Source of the DNA: M55B118 sp041694275
Lineage (GTDB): Bacteria; Bacillota_I; Bacilli_A; Izemoplasmatales; Izemoplasmataceae
Assembly (NCBI GenBank): GCA_041694275.1
Contig: JASMTQ010000080.1
Span: 1 to 14,369 of the forward strand
Length of the DNA: 14,369 bases
Direction: 5' to 3'
The notes under the pieces were generated by a model. It was not told the origin of the DNA. It was given only the letters and a program-made list of their open reading frames with translations, and searched no databases. Each line of letters opens with the position of its first letter. Within the stretch, counting starts at the first letter, position 1. Positions 5,552 to 13,451 of the stretch are shown here, in pieces. The translations under genes were made by a program, and so were the position numbers.

Positions 5552-7531
5552 ATGGCATATAAAGCTTTATACAGAACCTACCGGCCAAAAGATTTTGATG
5601 AAGTCGCTGGCCAGGAACACATCACGAAGACATTCAAAAACGCTCTTTCCAAAGGCAAACTAGCCCATGCTTATCTTTTTAGCGGTCCCAGAGGCACAGG
5701 TAAAACAAGCATTGCGAAAATTATTGCAAAAGCCGTGAACTGCGTGAATGCACCTGTTAAAAATCCTTGCAACGAGTGTGATATCTGCAAGGGCATAGAC
5801 AACAATTCCATAAATGACGTTATAGAAATAGACGCCGCCAGCAATAACGGCGTTGATGAAATCCGCGAAATCCGTGACAAAGTCAAGTATCTCCCGGGTG
5901 TCGGGAAATTCAAGGTTTATATCATCGATGAGGTGCACATGCTTTCAACAGGAGCGTTCAATGCACTCCTCAAAACGCTTGAAGAACCTCCAAAACACGC
6001 AATTTTCATTCTTGCGACAACTGAACCTCACAAGGTTCCCGCAACCATTCACTCGAGATGCCAGCGCTTTGATTTCAGAGGCATCCAGAAAAATGAAATG
6101 CTCAAACGTCTTGACTTGATCATCGATAAGGAATCCATCGACATTGAGGAAGACGCGAAGATTCTCATTGCGGAATCGGCCGCAGGAGGCATGCGTGATG
6201 CGATCAGCCTCCTTGATCAGGTCATGGCATTCAGTGAAGGCACGATTAGCAAGGAAGACGTTCATGCCATCAGAGGCTCGGTATCTGAGGAAAACATTCT
6301 TTCCATCGTCAAATCCGTTCAAAAAGAAGACGCTGTAAAGGCGCTTCACATATTGAACCGTCTCATTGAAGAAGGAAAGGAAAGCGACCACATCATCGAT
6401 GACTTGATTGTTTTTTACAGAGATCTTCTTTATGTGAAGAACACAAGAGATACGGAGTCCAAGACACTCTATCAGATGCAGCAGTTTCAAACGTTGAGTG
6501 AAACCATGAGCAACGCCTTGTTGTTTCATCACATGGATATACTCAATGAAACCAAACAATCCATGCGGTTCTCAACAGATGGAAAACTCTATTTGGAACT
6601 AGGGTTCATCAAGATGGTTGATGACACATTGAAAGAAGCCTCAAATGCCCGTGAGAAGACCGAACGTCTTGAAGCTACGGTGCAATCACTTGAAGACAAA
6701 CTTGAATCACTTGAAAACAGAGTTGCAACTAATCAAGTGAATTCCCCTGTATCAGAAAAGACAACGAGCCCTGCCGACAAGGTTTTCGACGCACTGGAAA
6801 ACAAATCCGAACAGGATAATAAACCCCAAGCGAACACCTCCCATGCAGAGTATAGAGAAGAGACGGATGCGAGGGATAAACAGAGTGATTCCAAGGCAGA
6901 GGGTGAAGCTGCACCAGAAGTAAATCCGAAAGCCGGAACCGAAACAAAAGAAACTGAAGAAAAAGAATCACCAATCGAGGACAAATACACTTTTCTTTAC
7001 AACAAGTTCTCCAAGAAGAACTACAAGACGTTTGACATCCGTTTCGTAGAAGATGTACTCAATACCGCCGACCGCGAAAAGAAAATAGACATGGTCAAGA
7101 AGTGGTATGATATCGAACGGTTCGTAGACGCTAATGAACTTGATTATGCCAAGATGATTACCGATGGAGATCTTGTAGCAACAAACGGTGTCATGATTTT
7201 GGTTGCCTACGAATCCCCAGTTGTGTGCAACCGACTGATGCAACCGGGAATAAAGAAAAAGCTATTAACAATCCTTGAGAAGTATTTCGATAGAAAAATG
7301 ATGTTTCTCGCATTGCCTCAGGACGTGTGGCAAAACATCTCCCGTGAATTTATCAAAAAATTTCGTTCACGTGAATCGGAAGACGAGTTCATAAGATTGA
7401 GTCCGATTGATCATCCGCGTCTAGTTGAAATACCCAAGGATGAAGAAGATTACGATGACGTCACCAGTGGCGGCGTTAAAGAAGCCCGAAAATATTTCGG
7501 GGATATTGTCAAAGAAAAGAAAGGAGAATAA
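5552..7531 (+). CDS. dnaX: DNA polymerase III subunit gamma/tau
   Basis: A 659-residue clamp-loader ATPase that loads the beta sliding clamp and ties polymerase to the replisome. AAA+ motifs are in order: Walker A GPRGTGKT (45-52), a zinc module with C64, C73, C76 and C79, Walker B IIDEVH (124-129), sensor 1 ATTE (155-158) and the SRC arginine-finger motif (168-170). GGMRDAISLLDQ is the sensor 2 region. After the collar domain come a heptad-rich stretch (about 370-395), a long acidic, low-complexity linker (about 395-475) and a folded tau-type C-terminal domain. No slippery A-rich site before the linker suggests a programmed short gamma form. It is second in its operon, one base behind the upstream gene, and two bases before ybaB. 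Confidence 0.97.
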   Translation: MAYKALYRTYRPKDFDEVAGQEHITKTFKNALSKGKLAHAYLFSGPRGTGKTSIAKIIAKAVNCVNAPVKNPCNECDICKGIDNNSINDVIEIDAASNNGVDEIREIRDKVKYLPGVGKFKVYIIDEVHMLSTGAFNALLKTLEEPPKHAIFILATTEPHKVPATIHSRCQRFDFRGIQKNEMLKRLDLIIDKESIDIEEDAKILIAESAAGGMRDAISLLDQVMAFSEGTISKEDVHAIRGSVSEENILSIVKSVQKEDAVKALHILNRLIEEGKESDHIIDDLIVFYRDLLYVKNTRDTESKTLYQMQQFQTLSETMSNALLFHHMDILNETKQSMRFSTDGKLYLELGFIKMVDDTLKEASNAREKTERLEATVQSLEDKLESLENRVATNQVNSPVSEKTTSPADKVFDALENKSEQDNKPQANTSHAEYREETDARDKQSDSKAEGEAAPEVNPKAGTETKETEEKESPIEDKYTFLYNKFSKKNYKTFDIRFVEDVLNTADREKKIDMVKKWYDIERFVDANELDYAKMITDGDLVATNGVMILVAYESPVVCNRLMQPGIKKKLLTILEKYFDRKMMFLALPQDVWQNISREFIKKFRSRESEDEFIRLSPIDHPRLVEIPKDEEDYDDVTSGGVKEARKYFGDIVKEKKGE

Positions 7532-7533
7532 CC

Positions 7534-7839
7534 ATGAACCCAGGAATGGTAAAAAAACTACAAAAAATGCAAAAGGAGATGCAAAAAGCCCAAAAAGAGC
7601 TTGAAGCATCCATATTCTACGGCCAGGCAGGTGGAAAAACCGTTCAGGTCGAATTCAATGGTGCCAAGGAAATGCAAGGCATCACCATCGACAAGGAGGC
7701 ATTCGATCCTGAAGATATCGAAATGCTCGAAGACACAATCACCGCAGCCGTGAATGACTGCATGAAAAAAATCGATGATGAAACCCAGGAAACCATGGGG
7801 CAGTTCACACAGGGACTCGGTATGCCAGGAGGCTTCTAA
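7534..7839 (+). CDS. YbaB/EbfC family nucleoid-associated protein
   Basis: A 101-residue protein of standard family length. The basic, Met/Gln/Lys-rich N-terminal helix (MVKKLQKMQKEMQKAQKEL) and the central VQVEFNGAKEMQGITID strand region are typical of YbaB/EbfC. These proteins form tweezer-like dimers that bind DNA and compact the nucleoid; the link to recombination repair rests mainly on constant association with dnaX and recR. The start is the ATG at 7534, with AAAGGAGA in the last codons of dnaX. Its 3' end contains the AGGAGG (7827-7832) used by recR, whose start follows 4 bases after the stop. YaaK is the Bacillus name for this position. Confidence 0.95.
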   Translation: MNPGMVKKLQKMQKEMQKAQKELEASIFYGQAGGKTVQVEFNGAKEMQGITIDKEAFDPEDIEMLEDTITAAVNDCMKKIDDETQETMGQFTQGLGMPGGF

Positions 7840-7843
7840 AACA

Positions 7844-8443
7844 ATGGATTATCCTGACGCACTGAAGCATCTGGTAGAAGTTTTCATGCGCTACCCGGGT
7901 GTAGGGCGCAAAACGGCTGAGCGTTACGCCATGCACACCATCGCCTCTTTTAAAGAAGAGGATTACGACACGTTCAAAGAAACACTTGAACGTGTCGAGC
8001 ACGAAATAAAGCCGTGTGAAACATGTGGCCATCTCACCGATCAAGGCATCTGTCCGATATGCAAAGACACCAGAAGAGATCAATCGAAAATTCTTGTTGT
8101 TGAAGAAAGTCGGGATGTTTTGGTCATAGAAAATACCAAGACGTATGATGGTCTCTACCATGTCCTCGGAGGGGTGTTGTCTCCAAGTAATGGGGTTGGA
8201 CCGGAAGACCTTTCCATCAAACCGCTTCTTCAAAGACTCAGAAATGATGCGCACAAGGAATTGATACTGGCTACCAATCTGAGCGATGAAGGTGAGACTA
8301 CGGCGCTTTACATCCAAAGGCTTTTAAAAGATACGGACATTCTCATTACTCGAATCGCCTACGGCATGCCCGCCGGCGGGAATATCGGTTATGCGGATGA
8401 AATTACGCTTAACAAGGCGCTTGAAGGGCGTAAGAAACTCTGA
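7844..8443 (+). CDS. recR: Recombination mediator protein RecR
   Basis: A 199-residue protein of exactly normal length that works with RecO (and RecF) to load RecA on SSB-coated single-stranded gaps. In order: a helix-hairpin-helix (YPGVGRKTAERYA, 17-29), a zinc finger with C58, C61, C70 and C73, a Toprim domain from about 82 (ILVVEESRDVLVIE) through LATNLSDEGETT, and the C-terminal Walker-B-like region with YGMPAGGNIGYADE (173-186). An upstream in-frame extension exists, but the ATG at 7844 gives the family-standard MDYPDALKHL start. AGGAGG lies 11 bases away, slightly long. All key cysteines are present. It is co-transcribed with dnaX and ybaB, as in many Bacillota. Confidence 0.97.
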   Translation: MDYPDALKHLVEVFMRYPGVGRKTAERYAMHTIASFKEEDYDTFKETLERVEHEIKPCETCGHLTDQGICPICKDTRRDQSKILVVEESRDVLVIENTKTYDGLYHVLGGVLSPSNGVGPEDLSIKPLLQRLRNDAHKELILATNLSDEGETTALYIQRLLKDTDILITRIAYGMPAGGNIGYADEITLNKALEGRKKL

Positions 8444-8477
8444 TTTACAAGGCAGTTTATAGAAAGAGGTGAAACAT

Positions 8478-8768
8478 ATGTTTTCATTGGTTTTTCTAGC
8501 AGAATCCTGGGCTGAAAACATTCCCGGACTCGGATGGGTTATTCAGCAATTGAATGGAATGTTTGGTGAACGTATCGACGGTTGGATTGATTCTGCAGCA
8601 GATTATGCCAAAGCACTTACATTCACAGAACAGATTATTTGGGGCGCGGTCCTTTTACTGATAGTGATTTCAGGCATGATCGGTCTCGTCAAAGTCGTTT
8701 CCAAACTGGCGATTGTTGCCGCCATTATCTTTGCGGTATGGTTGCTTTTCCAAAACAATGTATTCTAG
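8478..8768 (+). CDS. Small two-helix membrane protein downstream of recR
   Basis: A 96-residue hypothetical protein. The first half is weakly hydrophobic and amphipathic (FSLVFLAESWAENIPGLGW, then a Trp/Asp-containing helix). The second half has two membrane helices, about 53-71 and 76-92, with a VKVVSK basic turn between them and almost no C-terminal tail. An in-frame GTG at 8469 overlaps the Shine-Dalgarno sequence AGAGGTG (8465-8471), so the ATG at 8478, 6 bases beyond it, is the better start. It lies 34 bases after recR and probably ends this operon. The position matches yaaL-bofA behind recR in Bacillus, but I cannot claim BofA homology: the conserved C-terminal half of BofA has no counterpart. 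Confidence 0.75.
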   Translation: MFSLVFLAESWAENIPGLGWVIQQLNGMFGERIDGWIDSAADYAKALTFTEQIIWGAVLLLIVISGMIGLVKVVSKLAIVAAIIFAVWLLFQNNVF

Positions 8769-8837
8769 TTCGCGTATGAAAATATTTTTTATTTCTGATG
8801 AAAATAAATGTAAATTCATCGATTTCGAATTTTAGGT

Positions 8838-8851
8838 AGAAAACGCTTTTA
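8838..8851 (+). promoter_or_regulatory. LacI/CcpA-type operator at the ABC-transporter promoter
   Basis: AGAAAACGCTTTTA matches 12 of 14 positions of the classic cre-like sequence TGAAAACGCTTTCA and contains the AAAA-CGC-TTTT inverted repeat. It overlaps the place where a -35 box would sit, 13 bases before the TATAAT at 8865, so binding should block polymerase. A second site of this type is at 11915-11929. The binding protein could be CcpA or a dedicated LacI-family sugar repressor; none is encoded in the window. Confidence 0.55.
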
Positions 8852-8864
8852 TTATGTTGTATAC

Positions 8865-8870
8865 TATAAT
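8865..8870 (+). promoter_or_regulatory. Predicted -10 box of the ABC-transporter operon
   Basis: A perfect TATAAT, 40 bases before the ATG at 8911, with a poor -35 match. It lies in the 142-base intergenic stretch 8769-8910, which otherwise shows only AT-rich sequence and weak hairpins without a T tract, so I call no terminator for the recR operon there. Confidence 0.6.
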
Positions 8871-8910
8871 GATTGTCAAAAAATGATTAGGTTTAGGAGA
8901 GAATAAAATT

Positions 8911-9972
8911 ATGGAAATAACACTACAAAATGTGACTAAAGTCTTCCAATCCAAAAAAGCGGAAGAAACTGTAGCAGTGGACAATCTTGATATTACCATC
9001 CCATCTGGACAACTTATAGGGCTTCTTGGTCCTTCAGGGTGCGGTAAATCAACCACGCTATTCATGCTTTCAGGTCTTTTAAGACCAACGCAGGGTAAAA
9101 TCTTTTTTGGTAATGAAGAGGTAACACCGGTTCCCCCGGAAGATCGCGGGATCGGACTCGTTTTCCAAAACTATGCACTCTACCCGCATATGACAGTGAG
9201 ACAAAACATCATGTTCCCACTTGAAAATGTGAAGATGGATAAAGAAGAGGCTCAGCAAAAAGCACAGAACATTGCAGACCTCGTTGGAATCGGACATCTT
9301 ATGAATCGTAAGCCGAAGCAACTTTCTGGTGGTCAACAGCAACGTGTCGCAATCGCACGTGCGCTTGTCAAGGAACCACGCGTACTGTTGCTCGATGAAC
9401 CGCTTTCCAATCTTGATGCACGCCTCCGTCTACAAACACGTGAGGAGATCAAACGTATTCAGCGTGAAACAGGCATTACAACGATTTTCGTTACCCATGA
9501 CCAGGAAGAGGCTATGAGTATCAGTGATGAAATCGTCGTGCTTCGCGAAGGTGTCACCCAACAGGTTGGAGAACCTCAGCACGTCTATGACAAACCGCAA
9601 AACATGTTTGTTGCCAAGTTCCTGGGGACGCCTCCGATCAACATCTTTGATGGACGCATTGAAAACGGCCGTCTAATGATTGGTGACGCGAACATCGCCA
9701 AGTACGATGCAGACGATCAGGAAGTCAAGATTGGGATCCGTCCCGAAGGCTTCAGAATTGTTGAACGTTCAAGTTTCAAAGTGACTGTCGACCTAGTGGA
9801 AACCATTGGTCGTGACACAACGCTTATTATCGAAAAACCCAACGCAGAAGGCGAAACATTCAGGGCAATCGTCGATTCAGAAGAGCGCGTTGAACCAGGC
9901 ACAGAAATCAAACTCAGTGTACGTCCTACAAAATTCCACGTATTCAATAAAGAAACCGGGGAGCTAGTCTAA
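8911..9972 (+). CDS. ABC transporter ATP-binding protein, MalK/UgpC/MsmK type (carbohydrate uptake)
   Basis: A 353-residue ATPase of the CUT1 carbohydrate-uptake group. The nucleotide-binding domain shows Walker A GPSGCGKST (40-48), Q-loop Q86, signature LSGGQ (138-142), Walker B VLLLDE (158-163), the D-loop SNLDA and the H-loop H196. Residues from about 240 form the OB/TOBE-type regulatory domain of MalK and UgpC, including IGIRPEGF. It would power import through the two permeases that follow. The start is the ATG 9 bases after AGGAGAG. It has its own promoter with a LacI/CcpA-type operator. Its TAA is directly followed by the permease ATG. Many Bacillota use one shared MsmX-type ATPase for several importers; here the ATPase is in the operon, and it could still serve others. 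Confidence 0.95.
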   Translation: MEITLQNVTKVFQSKKAEETVAVDNLDITIPSGQLIGLLGPSGCGKSTTLFMLSGLLRPTQGKIFFGNEEVTPVPPEDRGIGLVFQNYALYPHMTVRQNIMFPLENVKMDKEEAQQKAQNIADLVGIGHLMNRKPKQLSGGQQQRVAIARALVKEPRVLLLDEPLSNLDARLRLQTREEIKRIQRETGITTIFVTHDQEEAMSISDEIVVLREGVTQQVGEPQHVYDKPQNMFVAKFLGTPPINIFDGRIENGRLMIGDANIAKYDADDQEVKIGIRPEGFRIVERSSFKVTVDLVETIGRDTTLIIEKPNAEGETFRAIVDSEERVEPGTEIKLSVRPTKFHVFNKETGELV

Positions 9973-10884
9973 ATGCTAGAGGACCAACATAATGTAAAAG
10001 CCTGGTTTTATCTGGCACCTGCCCTGGTGCTGCTTGGAATATTCATTTTCTATCCAATTATCAACGCGGTGTTTCTGACATTTGTACAGGACTATAACTA
10101 CCTTCTTGGTACCCACGAAGGGTTTACTTTGCTCGACAACTTCAAAGAAGCGATGCAGGACCAAAACTTTTCTCAAGCATTTCTAAATACACTGTTCATC
10201 ACCTTCGTTTCTGTACCTATTTCCGTTATCGTGGCCCTGCTTATCTCTGCATGGCTAAACGGAATCAAGAAACTTCAGGGAATGTTTCAAACCATCTTCT
10301 TCCTTCCGTATGTTACCAATGCAATCGCGGTCGGGATGGCATTTGCGTTCCTCTTCAACAGAGACTTTGGACTGATCAACCTGTTCCTCGGATTCTTCGG
10401 CGTCAACCCTATCAACTGGGTTAACACCGGCGCAAGCTGGACACAGGCCATGTTCGCCCTTGTCATTTATATCACTTGGCTCGGACTTGCCTTCAAGGTC
10501 ATGGTGTTTCTCAGTGGTCTTCAAGGAATCGACAAGCAATACTATGAAGCGGCACGTGTGGATTCAGCGTCTCGTTCAAGAATTTTCAGACGCATCACCG
10601 TTCCACTCTTATCGCCTATGATCATGTATATCACCGTTACCTCCTTCATCGGAGCATTCAAAGCCTATACACAGGTCATCGGAATGTTCGGACAGCGCCT
10701 GGGCCCTCCAGGGAACGACAAAAGCCTTATTACCGTCGTAGCACTGGTCTATGAAGGTATCGACAATGCGGCCTCACCAGGTGCACTGAGTGAAGCGGCA
10801 GCAACATCTATAATCTTGTTTGGAGTGACACTCGTATTCACGCTGATCAATTTCCAAGTCAGCAAAACACGAGTGCACTATTAG
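9973..10884 (+). CDS. ABC sugar-type permease, MalF/UgpA-like
   Basis: A 303-residue membrane protein with about six helices, the first near residues 11-37, in the binding-protein-dependent permease fold. The cytoplasmic EAA loop that docks the ATPase is clear: EAARVDSASRSRIFRRITVP at 192-211. It lacks the long extra loop of E. coli MalF, like most Gram-positive and UgpA-type proteins. The ATG touches the TAA of the ATPase gene with no spacer, and GGGGAG inside that gene serves as ribosome binding site. It should form a heterodimer with the next gene product. The substrate cannot be read from this sequence alone. Confidence 0.94.
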   Translation: MLEDQHNVKAWFYLAPALVLLGIFIFYPIINAVFLTFVQDYNYLLGTHEGFTLLDNFKEAMQDQNFSQAFLNTLFITFVSVPISVIVALLISAWLNGIKKLQGMFQTIFFLPYVTNAIAVGMAFAFLFNRDFGLINLFLGFFGVNPINWVNTGASWTQAMFALVIYITWLGLAFKVMVFLSGLQGIDKQYYEAARVDSASRSRIFRRITVPLLSPMIMYITVTSFIGAFKAYTQVIGMFGQRLGPPGNDKSLITVVALVYEGIDNAASPGALSEAAATSIILFGVTLVFTLINFQVSKTRVHY

Positions 10885-10897
10885 GAGTTGATTGAAT

Positions 10898-11860
10898 ATG
10901 GCAGACAATAACAACGTTGAAAACAACCAAGTCGAAGAAACTCCAGTTGGACAGGAAGAAGTCGCTCAAGTTGCTGAACGCTATTATGAAGACGAAAAGA
11001 AAATCAAACGCAAAAAAGCACTCCGTATGGCTGGGCTTTATGCACTGATTACGTTCTTTGCGCTCTTTATTATCATTCCGTTCTACTGGATGGTCATTAC
11101 AGGACTTAAAACAACCGCTCAGGTGGAAACCTCTCCACCACTACTTTGGATCAATCCGGCCGAATGGCAGTTTTCGAACTTCTCTGCGGCCCTTGAACGT
11201 GCACCGTTCATAAGATACACATTGAACACCGTAACTGTTGCGGTTGTCGCAACAACCGGTACGGTATTCACAACCATTCTCTCTGCATTCGCCTTCGCGC
11301 GTCTTAACTTCAAAGGCAGAGACGCACTCTTCATGGTGTTCGTTGCGACCATGATGATTCCTGGTGAAATCTTCGTTATCACCAACTTCATCACCGTTGC
11401 GAACTTCGGCTGGCTTTCAGAGCAGACATGGCTAGACGCTTTGATGGCCCAAACGGCACCGTTCATGACGAGTGTATTCTATATATTCTTCTTAAGACAG
11501 GCCTTCAAAACGGTTCCTGACGAACTCTACTATGCGGCCAAAGTCGACGGAAAATCAGACTGGCAGTTCCTATGGCGCATCATGGTACCGGTTGGAATGC
11601 CTACCATCATCACCATTACCATTCTTAATGCAATGAATACATGGAACGCCTATATCTGGCCGAACCTGATCAGTATGAAACAGGAGTTCAAACTCGTATC
11701 AAACGGACTTCGTGACGCGTTCTCTACAAGTGCCGGACGTCCAATCTACAATGAACAGATGGCAGCAGCGATGATTGTTACCATACCGCTGATCATCGTG
11801 TTCCTTCTACTTAAGAAATACATCATGCGTGGTGTTTCAAGAAGCGGAATCAAAGGGTAA
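10898..11860 (+). CDS. ABC sugar-type permease, MalG/UgpE-like
   Basis: A 320-residue partner permease with about six membrane helices after residue 44. Its EAA loop YYAAKVDGKSDWQFLWRIMV (211-230) is typical of MalG and UgpE. The first 44 residues are a hydrophilic Asn/Glu-rich extension ending in a basic patch (KKIKRKKALR) just before the first helix, longer than usual for the family. The ATG at 10898 is 10 bases from AGGAG (10883-10887); an in-frame TTG at 10892 is only 4 bases away and less likely. It is 13 bases behind the MalF-like gene and co-transcribed. A weak hairpin around its stop codon may limit read-through to the receptor gene. Confidence 0.94.
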   Translation: MADNNNVENNQVEETPVGQEEVAQVAERYYEDEKKIKRKKALRMAGLYALITFFALFIIIPFYWMVITGLKTTAQVETSPPLLWINPAEWQFSNFSAALERAPFIRYTLNTVTVAVVATTGTVFTTILSAFAFARLNFKGRDALFMVFVATMMIPGEIFVITNFITVANFGWLSEQTWLDALMAQTAPFMTSVFYIFFLRQAFKTVPDELYYAAKVDGKSDWQFLWRIMVPVGMPTIITITILNAMNTWNAYIWPNLISMKQEFKLVSNGLRDAFSTSAGRPIYNEQMAAAMIVTIPLIIVFLLLKKYIMRGVSRSGIKG

Positions 11861-11914
11861 GCACTTTTACCGCTTAAAGGACAATTTTTGCAACTTACTC
11901 TCAAATACACAATG

Positions 11915-11929
11915 ATGTAAACGCATACG
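11915..11929 (+). promoter_or_regulatory. LacI/CcpA-type operator in the receptor-gene promoter
   Basis: ATGTAAACGCATACG fits the degenerate cre consensus WTGNAANCGNWNNCA at every fixed position except the last A. It overlaps a perfect AACG-N4-CGTT inverted repeat (11920-11931). It lies between the expected -35 and the -10 box at 11931, a position suited to repression. It shares the AAACGC core with the site at 8838-8851, pointing to one regulator for both promoters. Confidence 0.55.
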
Positions 11930-11930
11930 T

Positions 11931-11936
11931 TATAAT
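11931..11936 (+). promoter_or_regulatory. Predicted -10 box of the solute-binding protein gene
   Basis: A perfect TATAAT, 45 bases before the ATG at 11982, with no good -35 at the standard distance. A separate promoter would let the receptor be made in excess over the permease, as is usual for ABC importers. It accounts for the 121-base intergenic region 11861-11981 together with the operator. Confidence 0.6.
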
Positions 11937-11981
11937 GAATTAGGTTTAAAATATAAAAAATATCTAGGAGGACTCATTTTA

Positions 11982-13367
11982 ATGAAGAAAAAGTTATTTG
12001 CACTTCTTCTCTCGGTCACTTCGGTTTTCGTGCTTGGCGCTTGCCTTGGCGGGGCCAGTGGTGAAGATGTTGAAATCAACATCCCCGACGAAGTACCAAC
12101 AGAAGAAATCAGTGTCGACATGTGGCATGCGTTTGGTGATGACAACGTCGGTCTCATTGAAGACATGATGGAATCATTCCCTTATGACAACATCACACTT
12201 GAACAGCTTTCCCAAGGTGGCTACGACGGACTTCGCCAGGCTACCATGCAAGGTGTTGTATCAGGTGAAACTCCAGACATCGTTCTTGGGTATCCTGACC
12301 ACTTCGTAGAATACCTTACCGGTAAAGCGCTTATTCCACTCGAAGACTATATTGACCACGAAGAATTCGGTGTGGACCGTGAAGACTTCATTGAAGGCTT
12401 CATGCAAGAAAACCAACAATATGAAGACGGCCATCAGTATTCTCTTCCATTCTCAAAATCAACTGAGATGGTAGTTTACAACAAAGACGCTTTTGATGCT
12501 CAAGGCTACACTTTCAGCACAGATGAATACATCTACTGGTCAGATCTTGAAGCCATGGCTGATGACATGATCGGAACTGGCGACAACCAGTGCGGACATC
12601 TATTCAACTACGACTCACCGGATAACCTCTTCATCAACGGATCTGCACAATTCGGTGCGCCTTATACAAACCAAGACGGAGAAATCCTTATTGACAATCA
12701 GGAAACCCGTGACATGCTCAACTACTGGCAAGGTCTTATGGATGACAATATCCTCGCCCTTCCTATCGAATGGGATGAAGAATTCGGCTCAACACCTTTC
12801 GTCGAAGGCGATGTATGCATGAGCCAGGGATCTACAGCTGGTGTGCGTTACAACCTTCCAGATCCTGAAAACAACCCTTCACACCTCGACTTTGAAGTCG
12901 GTGTAGCACCTGTCATTCAAAAAGAAGACGGCAACCTTTCAGCGATCCAACAAGGACCAAACGTAGCCATCATGAGTGACACTTCAGACGACGTGCGTCT
13001 AGCTGCATGGTTGATCATCGAACATCTTACCAATGCTGAAAACAGTGCATACTTCTCAATGAACACCGGGTATGTGCCTGTAAGACAAAGTTCTTTTGAA
13101 ACAACTGACTATGTTGACTTCCTAGCGGTTGCCGATAAAGATCCGAACGATCTCACGCCTACTGAGCAGGACCAACGTCCATTCGCACTTGCTGCGACCG
13201 TTGCACAGGCTCAACAGGACATCTACAACTTTGAACCTGCGTTCCTTGGCGATTTCACATCTTCAAAAGCACGCAGTGAATCAGCGCTCCTTCTTGAAGG
13301 TATTTACGCTGATACAAGAACCGTGAACGAAGCCATTGATCGTATGCTTAACCAACTCGGTCAATAA
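11982..13367 (+). CDS. Extracellular solute-binding lipoprotein, UgpB-like (family 1)
   Basis: A 461-residue receptor for the importer encoded upstream. The signal peptide MKKKLFALLLSVTSVF runs into the lipobox LGAC with C21 as the lipidated residue, followed by a Gly/Ser/acidic linker. The mature part begins with VDMWHAFGDDN, then GGYDGLRQATMQGVVSGETP (79-98) and YSLPFSKSTEMVVYNKDAF (153-171). That pattern is close to UgpB (glycerol-3-phosphate or glycerophosphodiester receptor) and other family 1 proteins for oligosaccharides. The protein is notably acidic. C204 and C279 could form a disulfide outside the cell. AGGAGGA is 9 bases before the ATG. It is followed by a strong hairpin. Substrate assignment between a glycerol phosphate and a sugar is open. 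Confidence 0.93.
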   Translation: MKKKLFALLLSVTSVFVLGACLGGASGEDVEINIPDEVPTEEISVDMWHAFGDDNVGLIEDMMESFPYDNITLEQLSQGGYDGLRQATMQGVVSGETPDIVLGYPDHFVEYLTGKALIPLEDYIDHEEFGVDREDFIEGFMQENQQYEDGHQYSLPFSKSTEMVVYNKDAFDAQGYTFSTDEYIYWSDLEAMADDMIGTGDNQCGHLFNYDSPDNLFINGSAQFGAPYTNQDGEILIDNQETRDMLNYWQGLMDDNILALPIEWDEEFGSTPFVEGDVCMSQGSTAGVRYNLPDPENNPSHLDFEVGVAPVIQKEDGNLSAIQQGPNVAIMSDTSDDVRLAAWLIIEHLTNAENSAYFSMNTGYVPVRQSSFETTDYVDFLAVADKDPNDLTPTEQDQRPFALAATVAQAQQDIYNFEPAFLGDFTSSKARSESALLLEGIYADTRTVNEAIDRMLNQLGQ

Positions 13368-13394
13368 CATCATTATCAATACCAACAGCAAGAA

Positions 13395-13416
13395 TTCCGC
13401 CCCATTTGGGGCGGAA
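13395..13416 (+). terminator. Probable intrinsic terminator or attenuating hairpin after the receptor gene
   Basis: TTCCGCCCC pairs perfectly with GGGGCGGAA (9 bp, six of them G-C) around an ATTT loop. The tail ACCTTGTTT is only moderately T-rich, so termination may be incomplete. The next gene starts 35 bases later without a convincing promoter, which suggests partial read-through or an mRNA-stabilising role. Confidence 0.75.
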
Positions 13417-13451
13417 ACCTTGTTTGAGAGATGCATGAATGGAATGATACA

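Noticed and set aside
5945..6559. Minus-strand open frame of 204 codons inside dnaX
   Set aside because: Entirely antisense to a well-supported AAA+ gene, with no ribosome binding site or recognisable domain; a compositional shadow.
6720..7360. Possible programmed frameshift producing a short gamma form of DnaX
   Set aside because: No A-AAA-AAG type slippery heptamer before the linker; the A-rich runs seen are short, or near the 3' end, and lack a following hairpin.
8797..8832. Hairpins GATGAA/TTCATC and AAATTC/GAATTT after the small membrane gene
   Set aside because: Stems of 6 bp, AT-rich, loops of 9-12 bases and no T tract; not a credible intrinsic terminator.
11858..11876. Hairpin TAAGC/GCTTA at the end of the MalG-like gene as a terminator
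   Set aside because: Only a 5-bp stem with a 9-base loop; the short T run is displaced by several bases. At most a weak attenuator.
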